A stretch of 64,000 nt of DNA from NCBI RefSeq assembly GCF_000193495.2, contig NZ_AP023410.1, positions 1,488,001 to 1,552,000 on the forward strand, written 5' to 3'. Every line of letters starts with the position of its first letter. Within the stretch, counting starts at the first letter, position 1. This document shows, piece after piece, positions 1 through 9,556 of this stretch. The stretch is from Acetobacter aceti NBRC 14818. Its GTDB lineage: Bacteria; Pseudomonadota; Alphaproteobacteria; Acetobacterales; Acetobacteraceae. Both the position numbers and the translations under genes were made by a program. Below the pieces are notes generated by a model. That model saw only the letters and a list, made by a program, of their open reading frames with translations. It was not told the origin of the DNA and did not search any database.

Positions 1-664
1 TTTCGGGCATCAGGTCGCGGACGAAGAGCTGCTTGACGCTCCAGCCGCCCCCAATGCCGAGACCGATCGCCACGATCATGCTGATCAGGAGATGCGGCAT
101 CATCTCAGTGAAGTAGATCGACGTGCCTTCGTTCGGCTTCATCAGCAGAATTTCCAGCACGAGAGTGGCGAGAATCGCCCCTACCGGATCGTTGACAATG
201 GCTTCCCAGCGCAGAAAGGCGGCGATACGCGGTTTCAGTTTGGCCTGACGCAGCAACGGCAGCACGACCGTCGGGCCGGTCACCACGACGATGGAGCCGA
301 ACAGGCAGGACGGCCCCCATGCCAGACCGCCGACATAATGCGCGGCGGCGGACCCCAGAATCCAGTTGATGGGAAGCGCGACAAGCGTCAGGCGGATCAC
401 GCCTTCGCCCGCCACGCTGAGCTGTCGGAAGTCCAGCGCAAGACCGCCTTCAAACACGATCAAAGCCACAGCCAGCGAGACGATGGGGTGGAACAGCGGT
501 CCGATCAGGGTGGAGGGATGCAGGATATGCAGTCCCGGCCCCAGAACCAGTCCCAGTCCAAAAAGCAGAACAATGGCGGGAAGATGAAAACGCCAGGCAA
601 TCCACTGCGCCGCCATGCCACCGCAGAAAACAAGGAAGACAAGAAAGGCTGCATCCTGTGTCAT
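1..664 (-). CDS. Cation:proton antiporter, NhaP/CPA1-like (C-terminus beyond window)
   Basis: Inner-membrane antiporter expected to exchange Na+ or K+ for protons. Only the N-terminal ~221 residues are present; the gene runs off the left edge. The reading frame starts MTQDAAFLVFLVFCGGMAAQ and is a chain of hydrophobic segments. The segment EAIVNDPVGAIL carries the Asn-Asp pair typical of electroneutral CPA1 exchangers, preceded by FGSIVVVTGPTVV. The ATG at 664 is chosen because an in-frame TGA lies a few codons upstream and a GAGAAGG ribosome site precedes it. Cation specificity cannot be told, nor whether a C-terminal TrkA_C-type domain follows. Confidence 0.88.
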   Translation of the reverse strand, partial: MTQDAAFLVFLVFCGGMAAQWIAWRFHLPAIVLLFGLGLVLGPGLHILHPSTLIGPLFHPIVSLAVALIVFEGGLALDFRQLSVAGEGVIRLTLVALPINWILGSAAAHYVGGLAWGPSCLFGSIVVVTGPTVVLPLLRQAKLKPRIAAFLRWEAIVNDPVGAILATLVLEILLMKPNEGTSIYFTEMMPHLLISMIVAIGLGIGGGWSVKQLFVRDLMPE

Positions 665-908
665 GCTGCGGCCTTCTCACGCGTGTCTGCCATTTTCTCT
701 CCCATGCCGTGAAAACCACGCCGCCAGAAGCCCTGTGCCGCGTTCAATGCTGATATCTAACCAGCTTATACACGACTGACGGTAACTCCCCATAGAGGCA
801 CGGCACTTGGCGGAACCACTGATCCCGTCCACACTATGCGCCTGTTATCGGTGCTGGCTTCGTCAGAATGCCGCGTCGTCCGTCCACGCATCAGGGGGAG
901 TCACGCAG

Positions 909-1199
909 ATGTCTCAGATTGAAGTTGTCGCCATTGTGAAGGTGAAACCCGGGAAGGAAGCGGAAGCTGCCGCAGCCATGAAGGCGTGTGTGGAGCCCTC
1001 ACGGGCGGAAAGCACCAACCACGGCTACACACCGCATCGCGATCTCGATAATCCCGACACGCTGATTTTCATTGAGCGCTGGGACAGCCGTGAGGCCTTG
1101 CAGGCTCATATGGAAACACCGCATTTCAAGAAAATGGCCGCTATTCTGGAGCCGCTTCTGGCCGCTCCATTATCGGTGCATATTCTCCAGCCGCTCTGA
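909..1199 (+). CDS. ABM-domain (YgiN-type quinol monooxygenase-like) protein
   Basis: A 96-residue cytosolic protein of the antibiotic biosynthesis monooxygenase fold (dimeric ferredoxin-like). It opens with IEVVAIVKVKPGKEAEAAAA, the first strand and helix of the fold, and holds the family pattern HRDLDNPDTLIFIERWDSRE followed by LQAHMETPHF. Members include quinol monooxygenases and haem-degrading enzymes, so the substrate is not predictable. The ATG at 909 is preferred over an in-frame start about 100 bases earlier: the upstream part has no family similarity and a GGGGGAG site lies just before 909. A terminator follows, so it is probably a single-gene unit. Confidence 0.85.
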   Translation: MSQIEVVAIVKVKPGKEAEAAAAMKACVEPSRAESTNHGYTPHRDLDNPDTLIFIERWDSREALQAHMETPHFKKMAAILEPLLAAPLSVHILQPL

Positions 1200-1257
1200 A
1201 AGCGGCTCAGGAAAAGCCGCATTCCCGCGGCTGTTTTAAATAAGCCCAATATTCCGA

Positions 1258-1290
1258 ACGTCGCCTTTCTCAGGAAGGCGGCGTTTTTTG
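1258..1290 (+). terminator. Rho-independent terminator after the ABM gene
   Basis: A perfect or near-perfect stem of about 10 pairs (ACGTCGCCTT with AAGGCGGCGT, loop TCTCAGG) is followed by TTTTTTG. It ends the plus-strand ABM transcript and separates it from the converging minus-strand gmhA unit. Confidence 0.85.
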
Positions 1291-1328
1291 TTTTGTAAAA
1301 ATTTCAGTCAGATTTCTGCAACTGTCTC

Positions 1329-1619
1329 TTACAATCGTCTGTATTGCCGCAGCCGCCTGAGCAGTTTTCTCGCGACCAGCAGCACAACCGGTCCAATCCT
1401 GCCGAAGCGCGCCTCCGCAAGCTGTCTCTCCAGATCGGCTACACGGCTTTCCAGCGCCTGAATGTGTCGGTCGTCAGACTGACGCTTCTCCAGAAGCTCC
1501 AGCAAACGCCGCTCCAGAAAAGCCTGCTCTTCCACAGGATCGACCGGAGGCACGGAAAAGTCTCCCCCCGACCGCTCTCTGCTTTCGCCTGTCACAGCCG
1601 TTTTCTGCTCACACACCAA
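1329..1619 (-). CDS. Small coiled-coil protein downstream of gmhA, unknown function
   Basis: A protein of about 96 residues, not recognised as a named family. The middle (about residues 30-72) is strongly helical and heptad-like: [17 protein letters not shown] then [18 protein letters not shown]. The C-terminus is hydrophobic then very basic ([19 protein letters not shown]), suggesting membrane or nucleic-acid contact. The start is TTG at 1619 or GTG at 1616; both overlap the end of gmhA, which supports translational coupling. Position suggests a part in the polysaccharide cluster, but that is inference. Confidence 0.6.
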   Translation of the reverse strand: MVCEQKTAVTGESRERSGGDFSVPPVDPVEEQAFLERRLLELLEKRQSDDRHIQALESRVADLERQLAEARFGRIGPVVLLVARKLLRRLRQYRRL

Positions 1620-2226
1620 CCGGACGCGGGCACAGCGCCCGTTCGACCAACCCGCAGACGATATGCGCGGCGGTGATGTGCAACTGCTGAATCACAGGCG
1701 TCCAGTTGGCAGGCACCGCGAGCGTGACGTCACAATGCACGCCCTGTACGCCTGCATGACCTGTGAACGCCGCTGTCACCAGACCGATTTCACGCGCAGC
1801 CTCAAAAGCCCGCAGGATGTTGGGAGAACGCCCAGAAGTGGTGATGCCGAGAAAGACATCCCCTTCCCGGCCCAGCGCCATGACCTGACGCGAGAAGATA
1901 TCGGCAAAGCCGTAATCATTGCCGATGGCGGTGATGCCGGACGTGTCGGTTGTCAGAGCAACCGCACTCAGAGGACGACGGTCGTACATCAGCCGGGCCG
2001 TGAATTCGCCCGCGATATGCTGCGCATCGGCAGCACTGCCGCCATTGCCTGCAATCAGGAGCCGTCCGCCGTTTTCCAGCGCAGTCACAATTCGTACGCC
2101 CATATCCAGCATAACGGCCTGAGACGCTTCATCCTGCGCAAAAGCCGCCATCGCCTCGGCTGACTGACGCAGATAGTCAGTCATGAACCCCTTGTCGGCC
2201 CCGACTGTTTGTGCCGCGTCGTCCAT
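1609..2226 (-). CDS. gmhA: D-sedoheptulose 7-phosphate isomerase (SIS domain)
   Basis: Converts sedoheptulose 7-phosphate to D-glycero-D-manno-heptose 7-phosphate, the first step of ADP-heptose synthesis for LPS core; cytosolic. The SIS fold is plain: [19 protein letters not shown] is the phosphosugar-binding loop with the family GNGGSA signature, and the second half has [19 protein letters not shown]. About 205 residues, normal for GmhA. Start is set at the ATG at 2226, which has a GAGAGGGT site, rather than GTG 2247 or ATG 2244. It lies among glycosyltransferases, fitting envelope sugar supply. A DiaA-like SIS protein is an alternative, but the heptose context favours GmhA. Confidence 0.85.
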   Translation of the reverse strand: MDDAAQTVGADKGFMTDYLRQSAEAMAAFAQDEASQAVMLDMGVRIVTALENGGRLLIAGNGGSAADAQHIAGEFTARLMYDRRPLSAVALTTDTSGITAIGNDYGFADIFSRQVMALGREGDVFLGITTSGRSPNILRAFEAAREIGLVTAAFTGHAGVQGVHCDVTLAVPANWTPVIQQLHITAAHIVCGLVERALCPRPVGV

Positions 2227-2446
2227 GGCTACCCTCTCAAGCATCACTATTATCCTCGCTGACCATAGCGCGAGACTACGTCAAGAACATATCCAAACCG
2301 TTTCTGCACTGGCGCTACCACGTTTCATGGATCAGCCAGGAATATCCCACTGACAGATATAACAACCGAACCACTAAAAATTATATCAAAACAACACTCT
2401 AAGATACGAAAACATGCAGGCTTCCCTGCTGGCACGCCGAGAAACT

Positions 2447-4504
2447 TCAATCGCCTGCTCTTGTTGGAAAACGCAGAAGCAGCGCATCATCCGTCACACG
2501 CAAGGCGGGATTGACCGCAAAATCCTGCTCCATCCAATCTGTCCAGCGCCCAACCAGACGCGCCGTTTCCTGCCAATGTTTCAGAATCTGCGGCGGTGTC
2601 GCATCCTGCCCTCGCGTGCCGCCATCCACATGCGTAAGGGTTGCATGCGGCGTCCATACGATCCGCCAGCCGGCGGCTCTGACCCGCAGACATAAATCGA
2701 TGTCATTGCAGGACACAGCAAAAGACTCATCAATACCGCCCACCTGATCGAATACTTCCCGGCGGATCATCAGGCAGGCTCCCGTGACGGCGCTCAGATC
2801 CCGCTGACAGATCAGCGCGTTCAGATATCCCGCACCTCCGGCTTTCGCCCCGCGCAGCAGATGCGTCGCGCCATCCCGTGACAGCATCACCCCGGCATGT
2901 TGAAGCGTGCCGTCCGGGTAGAGCAACCGCGCTCCCACAACACCCACTCCCGGACGCAGATTCTGCCTCACCATCTCCTCCAGCCAGTCCGAATGCAGAA
3001 TACGCACGTCATCATTAAGCAGAAGCAACAGATCGCCCTGACTACGCGCCGCAGCCTGATTGTTCAGCCTTGCCCAGTTGAATGCACCTTCCTGCCGGAG
3101 AACGGTCACGGTCGGATGGCGGGATACTTTTTCCAGAAGCGCCAGCATATCAGGCTGGATGCTGCCATTATCCACCACGATGATTTCAAAACGCGGATAG
3201 TCTGTTTCTTCAAGAAGTCCCTGTAGACACGCCCGCAAAAAATCGGGCCTGTCTCTTGTAGGAATAATGATCGACACAAGCGGAAGGACGGACAGTAGCG
3301 GGTAACAGACCCGAACAGGACATGCGCTTCCGGCCTGCACAGGCACCAAAGGCATCTCCGTCAGCACTATGCCCGGTCGATGAACAGCAAGATGCCTTTT
3401 CGCCAGCCTGCGCTGGAGAGACACGTCATCGGAATTATCTCTGAAACGATGAAACAGCACGGCTGGCAGATGAACAATCTGCTCCGGTTTCACACCCTCC
3501 ACGACTGCAAGTTTCAACGCATACAGCCAGCATGCCAACGGCTGTGGCAACGCACGCAATTCTTCAACTGTATCGAGTTCTTCGGCAACCTCCAGCACAC
3601 GCTGTCTTGAAAAAATGCTGAGCCGTCCAACCGTATCACCAAGCAGTAACTGGTCATCGCTCCAGCCCGGTTTCAAACAGGCCCGGATATGATTACCCGC
3701 CGGATCAATCCTGTCTTCATCGGTGAAAAGCAGAACCGTCTCTGGCCTGATCTCAAGCACTGCGGCGATATGAGCAAGCGCACCGTCGGCGAGCCTGTCA
3801 CCTGGCTCAATGAAAGCGACATAGGGCGCCTTGCCTTCGAGCAGCTTCGCCGTATGACGGATACGCTTCTGATCAGAGCCGGGATTCAGACATTCGAACA
3901 CCTCGTTAGATGCCGCCACATGCAACGTCCAGTCAGCATCCCCTTGCCTAAAAAACGAGTTCAGCGTGAGCTGGGAAGATTCAATGTCACCAGTTCCAAC
4001 GGTCATATAGATATCGAAAGATATCTGACTTCGACACAGCTTTTTCAGCCTGTTTTCAGCCTCAGCCTGCGAAACCGAAAGAAACCACAATGCATAGGCG
4101 CGATCATCATCGAGAGGTGCACTGTCCGGATAACACAACTGAAACGGCATGATTCCGGCACGGTTTTCAGGAAGCTGAGCCGCCACAACCAGTTCGTCAC
4201 AGAGGCGCTGTTTCAGATACGCATCCAAGGCAATGGAAATGCCCATCCTATGTTCATACGACCGATGAAACGCGTCTGAGTGCACCACAATCCGCGCCAG
4301 AGAGCGCAATGAAGCCAGCGTTACCTCGCCGGTTTTACGATCCACGGCGCGACGCATGAGTCGCCTGATCTCGCCCTGATCGGGCAGACGCTCCAACCCA
4401 ACACGAAACATCGCTCCCATGGCGAGGACCGCTTCATGGATCTGACGTGCGGAAAGAGAAGCAGACCGATTCAGAAGAGTCTCAAAATATCGTTTTTGTA
4501 TCAA
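2447..4504 (-). CDS. Two-domain family 2 glycosyltransferase
   Basis: Probably a cytosolic, membrane-associated enzyme adding sugars to a cell-surface polysaccharide. The 685-residue protein has two GT-A-like halves. Residues ~160-380 look like a divergent domain (AFIEPGDRLADGALA, LLFTDEDRIDPAG). Residues ~409-640 form a full GT2 domain: VSIIIPTRDRPDFLRACL, IIVVDNGS, the DXD-type LLLLLNDDVRI, then GACLMIRREVFDQVGGIDE. This layout is known in O-antigen and capsule transferases. The start is a TTG at 4504; an ATG at codon 29 is an alternative. It is divergent from the two GT4 genes across a short, likely promoter-bearing gap (4505-4590). Confidence 0.85.
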   Translation of the reverse strand: MIQKRYFETLLNRSASLSARQIHEAVLAMGAMFRVGLERLPDQGEIRRLMRRAVDRKTGEVTLASLRSLARIVVHSDAFHRSYEHRMGISIALDAYLKQRLCDELVVAAQLPENRAGIMPFQLCYPDSAPLDDDRAYALWFLSVSQAEAENRLKKLCRSQISFDIYMTVGTGDIESSQLTLNSFFRQGDADWTLHVAASNEVFECLNPGSDQKRIRHTAKLLEGKAPYVAFIEPGDRLADGALAHIAAVLEIRPETVLLFTDEDRIDPAGNHIRACLKPGWSDDQLLLGDTVGRLSIFSRQRVLEVAEELDTVEELRALPQPLACWLYALKLAVVEGVKPEQIVHLPAVLFHRFRDNSDDVSLQRRLAKRHLAVHRPGIVLTEMPLVPVQAGSACPVRVCYPLLSVLPLVSIIIPTRDRPDFLRACLQGLLEETDYPRFEIIVVDNGSIQPDMLALLEKVSRHPTVTVLRQEGAFNWARLNNQAAARSQGDLLLLLNDDVRILHSDWLEEMVRQNLRPGVGVVGARLLYPDGTLQHAGVMLSRDGATHLLRGAKAGGAGYLNALICQRDLSAVTGACLMIRREVFDQVGGIDESFAVSCNDIDLCLRVRAAGWRIVWTPHATLTHVDGGTRGQDATPPQILKHWQETARLVGRWTDWMEQDFAVNPALRVTDDALLLRFPTRAGD

Positions 4505-4590
4505 ATATACTTCGATCCGCTATCAGGTTGACGGAAACCCTCTAGTAATGGTGGATGCCATTACGCCGCCACGCAACAGGCCTGAGCCTT

Positions 4591-6066
4591 ATGATACGAT
4601 CTTCTTCTCAATGCACGATCCGCGTCGATGTTGACGATCTTTTCCAGTATGCGATGGCCAATCCCAGACCAAGCGGCATCCAGCGCGTCGTCTACGAGAT
4701 TCTGAGCGTTCTGGAGGAGCGGGCGGCCGCACATCCCGACACACCCCGCATTCTGTTTGTACGCCGGGGCCGGAATGGCGAGCCTTTTGAAGAAGTCTCA
4801 TGGTCCGACATCACAGCTCTGTTCGGCACTCTTACCGGTATTGACCCGTCGAGTAAAAGGCGCGGGAACACCCGTCGCACCGGCCAGACTCTTCTTCCTC
4901 AGCGTCGGTTGGGTGGGAGCCTGCGCAGATCTCTGATTACACAATTTCAATCCATGCCGGAGGATATAGGAAAACCCCTTCTGGCGTCCGGTATCGCGCA
5001 AATTCGAGCGATACGTCTACTGCGCCAATGCTTCAAAACGACGCGCAACAGAAAGGCAGCTTCACACGCGGAAAAATCTCCCGAAATCTTTGCCAATGAT
5101 ACAAATGAATTTCGTAAAGAGACGTCCTCATCTGAACAGAAAGATATCTTCCTGATCCTTGGCGCGGCATGGAGCGATCCTCTTTTCAACGAACGCCTGC
5201 ATCAGGCACGCAAACTTTATGATTCACGTCCCGTCCTGCTCATCCATGACCTGATCCCGTTTCGCCGTCCTGAATGGTGCGATCCTTCTCTGGTCAGGAA
5301 TTTTCAGCACTGGCTGAAGACCAGCCTACCACACTGCGCCCAGCTTTTGGCCGTCAGCAAGGCGACAGCCCGCGATGTGGAGCAGTATGCAGTCGAACAC
5401 GGTCTGAAATTTTCTTCAGCTGTTCAGATCATGCCTATGGGCTCCGGTTTCAGCGATATGCAGGCAGAGTCAGAAACGATTCCGATGGGACTGCCCGCCG
5501 CAGGCTCCTATGTTCTGTTCGTTTCAACGCTGGAAGTGCGCAAAAATCACGCGTTCCTGCTGCGTGTCTGGCGTCGTCTTCTCAATGATGGAAATGAAGC
5601 CGACATTCCAACACTGGTGTTTGCCGGACGCGTCGGTTGGTTGGTGCGCGACCTGATGCAACAACTCGACAATAGCGACTGGCTGAATGGCAAGATCCGA
5701 CTAATTTCAGACCCAACAGATGAAGAACTGAAACATCTTTATCAGGGCAGTCTGTTTACCATCTTCCCCTCATTGTCTGAAGGATGGGGACTTCCTGTAT
5801 CGGAAAGCCTGATGATGGGCGTTCCGTGCCTCGCATTACACTCCACATCCGTACCAGAGGCCGGGGGACAATTCGCCCGTTACTTTGATCCTGAGAATGT
5901 CACAGATGCCTTGGAGAAAATTCGCGATCTTCTCACTGACCGTGAACAGATCGCCTTCTGGAAAAACGAGATCAGAACACGCTTCATGCCCACCTCATGG
6001 ACGCAGTCCGCTGACATGCTGTTGGATGCCTGCCTTGCAGCGTCACATGCGGAGGACCGCTCGTAA
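4591..6066 (+). CDS. GT4 family glycosyltransferase, first tandem copy
   Basis: A retaining GT-B enzyme likely building an extracellular or LPS polysaccharide. The N-terminus (IRVDVDDLFQYAMANPRPSG then IQRVVYEIL) and C-terminal half are closely matched by the next gene. The donor-binding half has SYVLFVSTLEVRKNH, PTLVFAGRVGW and SEGWGLPVSESLMMGVP, the last holding the E-x7-E type motif. Compared with the second copy it has a longer, basic middle insertion (about residues 100-190). ATG 4591 is chosen because similarity to the paralogue begins there; ATG 4555 is in frame upstream but has no usable ribosome site. Its stop overlaps the next start (TAATG). Confidence 0.85.
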   Translation: MIRSSSQCTIRVDVDDLFQYAMANPRPSGIQRVVYEILSVLEERAAAHPDTPRILFVRRGRNGEPFEEVSWSDITALFGTLTGIDPSSKRRGNTRRTGQTLLPQRRLGGSLRRSLITQFQSMPEDIGKPLLASGIAQIRAIRLLRQCFKTTRNRKAASHAEKSPEIFANDTNEFRKETSSSEQKDIFLILGAAWSDPLFNERLHQARKLYDSRPVLLIHDLIPFRRPEWCDPSLVRNFQHWLKTSLPHCAQLLAVSKATARDVEQYAVEHGLKFSSAVQIMPMGSGFSDMQAESETIPMGLPAAGSYVLFVSTLEVRKNHAFLLRVWRRLLNDGNEADIPTLVFAGRVGWLVRDLMQQLDNSDWLNGKIRLISDPTDEELKHLYQGSLFTIFPSLSEGWGLPVSESLMMGVPCLALHSTSVPEAGGQFARYFDPENVTDALEKIRDLLTDREQIAFWKNEIRTRFMPTSWTQSADMLLDACLAASHAEDRS

Positions 6067-7448
6067 TGTCCATGCTCTGGATCGATGTGACTGATCTCCT
6101 CGGTTATCTCGGCCAACACAACAGGCCGAGTGGTATCCAGCGCGTTGTCTCCGAACTCGGGCGCGCGCTTGTAGAATGTGCACCGAAACACGTGCGGTTC
6201 GTGCGACGTTTTGCAGGACCATGTGATTTTGAAACTGTCAGTTGGCAGGACATGGAAAGCCTTTTGGAGAAAACAGCCGAAAAGGCCGTTTCACAAGAGG
6301 CGTCACAATCCCCACTTCCTTCGCCCGACGAACTCGGACCATTCACTCCTCCGCAGGAACGGTTCGCTCTCATGCAAGAAGCAGTCAGCATGCAGGTTTT
6401 AACCTTCAGGCATCTGACCCGGCTTGCAGACAATCTGGTCAGCCGGGTCAGGAGAGCTGTTCGCCATAACTCAAGACAACATCAGGCTTCTCTCCTGAAT
6501 GCTGACTCCGGCCTTCTGTTGTCGGAACTTGCCCGTCCCGGTGATGTCTTTATGGTTCCCGGCTCTCCCTGGGATTTTACGGACTATTCTCAAACCGTGC
6601 GCTGGTTGCGCGATAGTCGCAGAATGACGTTCGGACTGCTCATCCATGACATGATCCCGGTTTTCAATCCTGAATGGTGCGATCGTGGTGTGATCGCAAG
6701 CTTCACCGCATGGCACAGAACCGTGCTGCCTCTGGCGGACCATGTTTTCACCACCAGTGCTGCCACGGCACGCGATGTTCAGAAATATGTCCGGCAGCAA
6801 AGAATATCCCTGTCCTCTGAACCGACGCCTATCGGTGTGGGTGCAGTTCTTCGACGTCCTGCACCCGAAGCAGACCGTCCTGCGCATCTTCCTGCTCCCG
6901 ACAGCTATGTTCTGTTTGTCTCCACGCTGGAGGCGCGCAAGAACCACATCCAGATGGTGCGGGTCTGGCGTCGTCTTGTGGAAGAGCGAGGGGCTGACCG
7001 TGTGCCAACACTGGTTTTTGCGGGGCGGGTCGGCTGGCTGGTGCATGACCTGATGCAGCAGCTTGAAGGGATGAAATGGCTGGACGGAAAAATACGCCAT
7101 ATCGCCAGCCCCACCGATAGGGAACTGGCCTTTCTCTATGACGGCTGCCTGTTCACCGTGTTCCCCTCACTTGCGGAGGGATGGGGCTTGCCTGTCTCGG
7201 AAAGTCTTTCGTCCGGCAAACCCTGTCTGGCGTCCAGCACAACCGCCATACCGGAAGCCGGGGGAGCTCTGACGCGCTATTTCGATCCGGATAATGCATC
7301 AGATATTTTCAGGACTGTTTCTAAAACACTGGATGATCCGCTGGCGCTGGCTGAATGGAGCGCCTCCATTCGCGAGACTTACAGTCCCCCGCAATGGCGT
7401 GACTGCGCCCAGCATATTCTGGATCAGACCAGTTGCGGCCATTCCTGA
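6066..7448 (+). CDS. GT4 family glycosyltransferase, second tandem copy
   Basis: A 460-residue paralogue of the preceding gene, translationally coupled to it through TAATG. It begins MSMLWIDVTDLLGYLGQHNR, aligning with the first copy, and repeats its core blocks: LLIHDMIPVFNPEWCD, SYVLFVSTLEARKNH, PTLVFAGRVGWLVHDLMQQL, SLAEGWGLPVSESLSSGKP and AIPEAGGALTRYFDPDN. Role is glycosyl transfer in envelope polysaccharide assembly, with donor and acceptor unknown. Two related enzymes side by side suggest successive additions of similar sugars or a duplication with changed specificity. Confidence 0.85.
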   Translation: MSMLWIDVTDLLGYLGQHNRPSGIQRVVSELGRALVECAPKHVRFVRRFAGPCDFETVSWQDMESLLEKTAEKAVSQEASQSPLPSPDELGPFTPPQERFALMQEAVSMQVLTFRHLTRLADNLVSRVRRAVRHNSRQHQASLLNADSGLLLSELARPGDVFMVPGSPWDFTDYSQTVRWLRDSRRMTFGLLIHDMIPVFNPEWCDRGVIASFTAWHRTVLPLADHVFTTSAATARDVQKYVRQQRISLSSEPTPIGVGAVLRRPAPEADRPAHLPAPDSYVLFVSTLEARKNHIQMVRVWRRLVEERGADRVPTLVFAGRVGWLVHDLMQQLEGMKWLDGKIRHIASPTDRELAFLYDGCLFTVFPSLAEGWGLPVSESLSSGKPCLASSTTAIPEAGGALTRYFDPDNASDIFRTVSKTLDDPLALAEWSASIRETYSPPQWRDCAQHILDQTSCGHS

Positions 7449-7496
7449 TGTCCCGCTACCGGAGAGCATCTTTCAGCTCTCCAGTATAAGCCGCTC

Positions 7497-8486
7497 TCAG
7501 AAGCCAGCGTCTTTCCAAGGGTTGGAAAGCGGACGAGCGCCATAGTGGGAGATCACTTCGGAAGCTGCCAGCGAAGCCAGTCGTCCGCATTCTTCAAGTG
7601 AACGGTTCGAAGTCAGGCCAGTCAGGAAACCGGCCGCATACGCATCGCCTGCGCCGGTCGTATCGACAACCTGTGTCGGCACGGGAGCGACATCGACCCG
7701 CTCGCCGCCACGGATCACCACGCTTCCCTGCTCGGAACGTGTCAGCGCCGCGAAGGTGGTGTCTTCTGCAACATGCCGGGCAGCCGTTTCAAACTTGTCT
7801 GTCTGATACAGAGCGCAGATCTCATTCTCGTTGGCGAAGAGAATATCAATGTGTCCCTTGATCAGATCCAGAAACGCATCCCGGTGGCGGCCCACGCAGA
7901 ACGGGTCTGAAAGCGACAGGGAAACCTGACGTCCCGCATTGTGCGCCAGTGTCGCAGCGCGACGGAAGGCTTCCTGCGCATGCGGCGGATCAAAGAGATA
8001 GCCTTCAAGATAAACGATCGAGGACGAGGCGATGACGTCAGGCAGCACGTCTTCCGGAGAAAACTGTGTGCAGGCTCCAAGATATGTGCACATCGTTCGC
8101 TGACCATCCGGGGTGATCAACACGATGCAACTGGCAGTCGCCAGATTGGCGCCTAGGCGTCCGTCCAGAGGCTTGGAGGGAAAAGTCACGCCACACCCAC
8201 GCATGTCATCAGAAAATGCGTTTCCAGCCGTATCGCCCGACACCTTGCCGAGATACGCCACGCGTGCACCCAGCTGGGCGGCGGTCACGCAGGTGTTGGC
8301 GGCTGACCCGCCCCCTGTCTCACATTCGACCTGCACCGCATCACGCAGCGTCTTTACCCTATCCTCATCAATGAGAGTCATGCTCCCAGCCACGAGGCCC
8401 TGAGCTTCGAGAAAATCGAAACTCACCTTCGCCAGCACATCCGTGATGGCGTTTCCTATACCGCAAAGATCGTAAAGGATGGTCAT
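7497..8486 (-). CDS. Adenosine kinase-like PfkB family sugar kinase
   Basis: Phosphorylates a ribose-containing substrate, most likely adenosine to AMP, using ATP in the cytosol. The PfkB signatures are present: ETGGSAANTCVTAAQLGARV near the start and VDTTGAGDAYAAGFLTGLTS near the end, the latter with the catalytic Asp and anion hole. VVIRGGERVDVAPVP lies in the nucleotide-binding part. The ATG at 8486 (MTILYDLCGIGNAITDVL) is chosen since the sequence before it lacks family character and GGGACCAGGGT precedes it; about 329 residues is normal. Alphaproteobacterial proteins of this form are usually annotated adenosine kinase; ribokinase or fructokinase activity cannot be excluded. Confidence 0.85.
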   Translation of the reverse strand: MTILYDLCGIGNAITDVLAKVSFDFLEAQGLVAGSMTLIDEDRVKTLRDAVQVECETGGGSAANTCVTAAQLGARVAYLGKVSGDTAGNAFSDDMRGCGVTFPSKPLDGRLGANLATASCIVLITPDGQRTMCTYLGACTQFSPEDVLPDVIASSSIVYLEGYLFDPPHAQEAFRRAATLAHNAGRQVSLSLSDPFCVGRHRDAFLDLIKGHIDILFANENEICALYQTDKFETAARHVAEDTTFAALTRSEQGSVVIRGGERVDVAPVPTQVVDTTGAGDAYAAGFLTGLTSNRSLEECGRLASLAASEVISHYGARPLSNPWKDAGF

Positions 8487-8767
8487 ACCCTGGTCCCGCT
8501 GACTGAAAAGCTGGTTTCCTCTACCCCCAATGTGCTGGCGCAGTCCATGCCTCCAGATCATCCTCTTTTCCATTTTTGGCACATGGATAACCATTTATCA
8601 GCCATTTTCCGGGAAAATTCCGTAACAAACTCCCTTGTCGAGCGGCCTCTTATGCGTATAACCGTGAAGAACCGCTGACATTGGTTACAGACTTCCCTTC
8701 CGAAGCTGACGATGTCGGCAGCTATCTGGTCGCCCAGCGGCCCATAAACGAGTGACGGGGTTTTTTC

Positions 8768-9508
8768 TTGCTATTCAAGAGACACAAACCTGACGCCTCC
8801 AAGACCCAGTCAGCCGGGTCGGCCACATCTGCGACCGGTAGCAATGCCGGCGTTTCCCGGTCGCCAGCTTCTGGTTCTTCCGAAAGCAAATCTGCAAATG
8901 CAGACGCTGCCGGACATGGAGCCATCTTTTCGCCCAAGCCTGCAGGCCAGCCGGACAGGGCGCCAACCAGCACCGCTGGCTCTTCCTCACCTTCGAAGGA
9001 TTCAACATCTATGGGTCGTGCCCCCTTTCCTCCCACGTCCGGAACTCCGGGTTCATCCCCTGCTGGTGGCCCTACCCCGCCGAGCGCACCGCTCGCAGGC
9101 GGACAGGGTGCCGCCCCGGGTCAGCGTCCTTCAGCCGTGAATGCTCCCCGTGATGACCGCCGCACACTCGTCGTCGGTCGTGGCATCAGCGTTCAGGGCT
9201 CCGTGCAGGATGCAGAGCGTCTCGTGGTTGAAGGCACTGTCGAGTCCAGCATGATCAACGCCAAGGAGCTGTCCGTTGCTCCGGGTGGCCTGTTCCGTGG
9301 TGGCGTCGAAGTGGAAGATGCAGAAATCGCCGGCACCGTGGATGGCACGCTCACAGTACGCGGTCACCTGACCGTTGCAGCAACTGGCCGCCTGCTCGGT
9401 AAGGCCACCTGCAAGCGTCTGCGCGTTGAAGATGGTGGTCAGATCACGGGTCAGCTGGAAATGCTCTCCGACAAGGAAGTGGCAATCAAGACTGACAAGC
9501 CTGCCTGA
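8768..9508 (+). CDS. Bactofilin (polymer-forming cytoskeletal protein)
   Basis: Bactofilins self-assemble into filaments that scaffold cell-wall enzymes or organise poles. Residues about 128-235 form the beta-helical core: LVVGRGISVQGSVQDAERLV, VEGTVESSMINAKELSVAPG, DGTLTVRGHLTVAATGRLLG and LRVEDGGQITGQLEML. The first ~125 residues are Ser/Pro/Gly/Ala-rich and probably disordered, longer than the short tails of many bactofilins. The start is a TTG at 8768 with GGGG seven bases upstream; it gives MLFKRHKP, a basic and hydrophobic tip that could touch the membrane. A strong terminator follows. Confidence 0.87.
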   Translation: MLFKRHKPDASKTQSAGSATSATGSNAGVSRSPASGSSESKSANADAAGHGAIFSPKPAGQPDRAPTSTAGSSSPSKDSTSMGRAPFPPTSGTPGSSPAGGPTPPSAPLAGGQGAAPGQRPSAVNAPRDDRRTLVVGRGISVQGSVQDAERLVVEGTVESSMINAKELSVAPGGLFRGGVEVEDAEIAGTVDGTLTVRGHLTVAATGRLLGKATCKRLRVEDGGQITGQLEMLSDKEVAIKTDKPA

Positions 9509-9556
9509 AACAGGACATCAGAAAAGCACAGGGGCAGACCTGTGCATCTGATTATA

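Noticed and set aside
7449..7496. GGAGAGC/GCTCTCC stem after the second GT4 gene as a terminator
   Set aside because: A stem is present but no T-run follows on either strand, so intrinsic termination is not supported.
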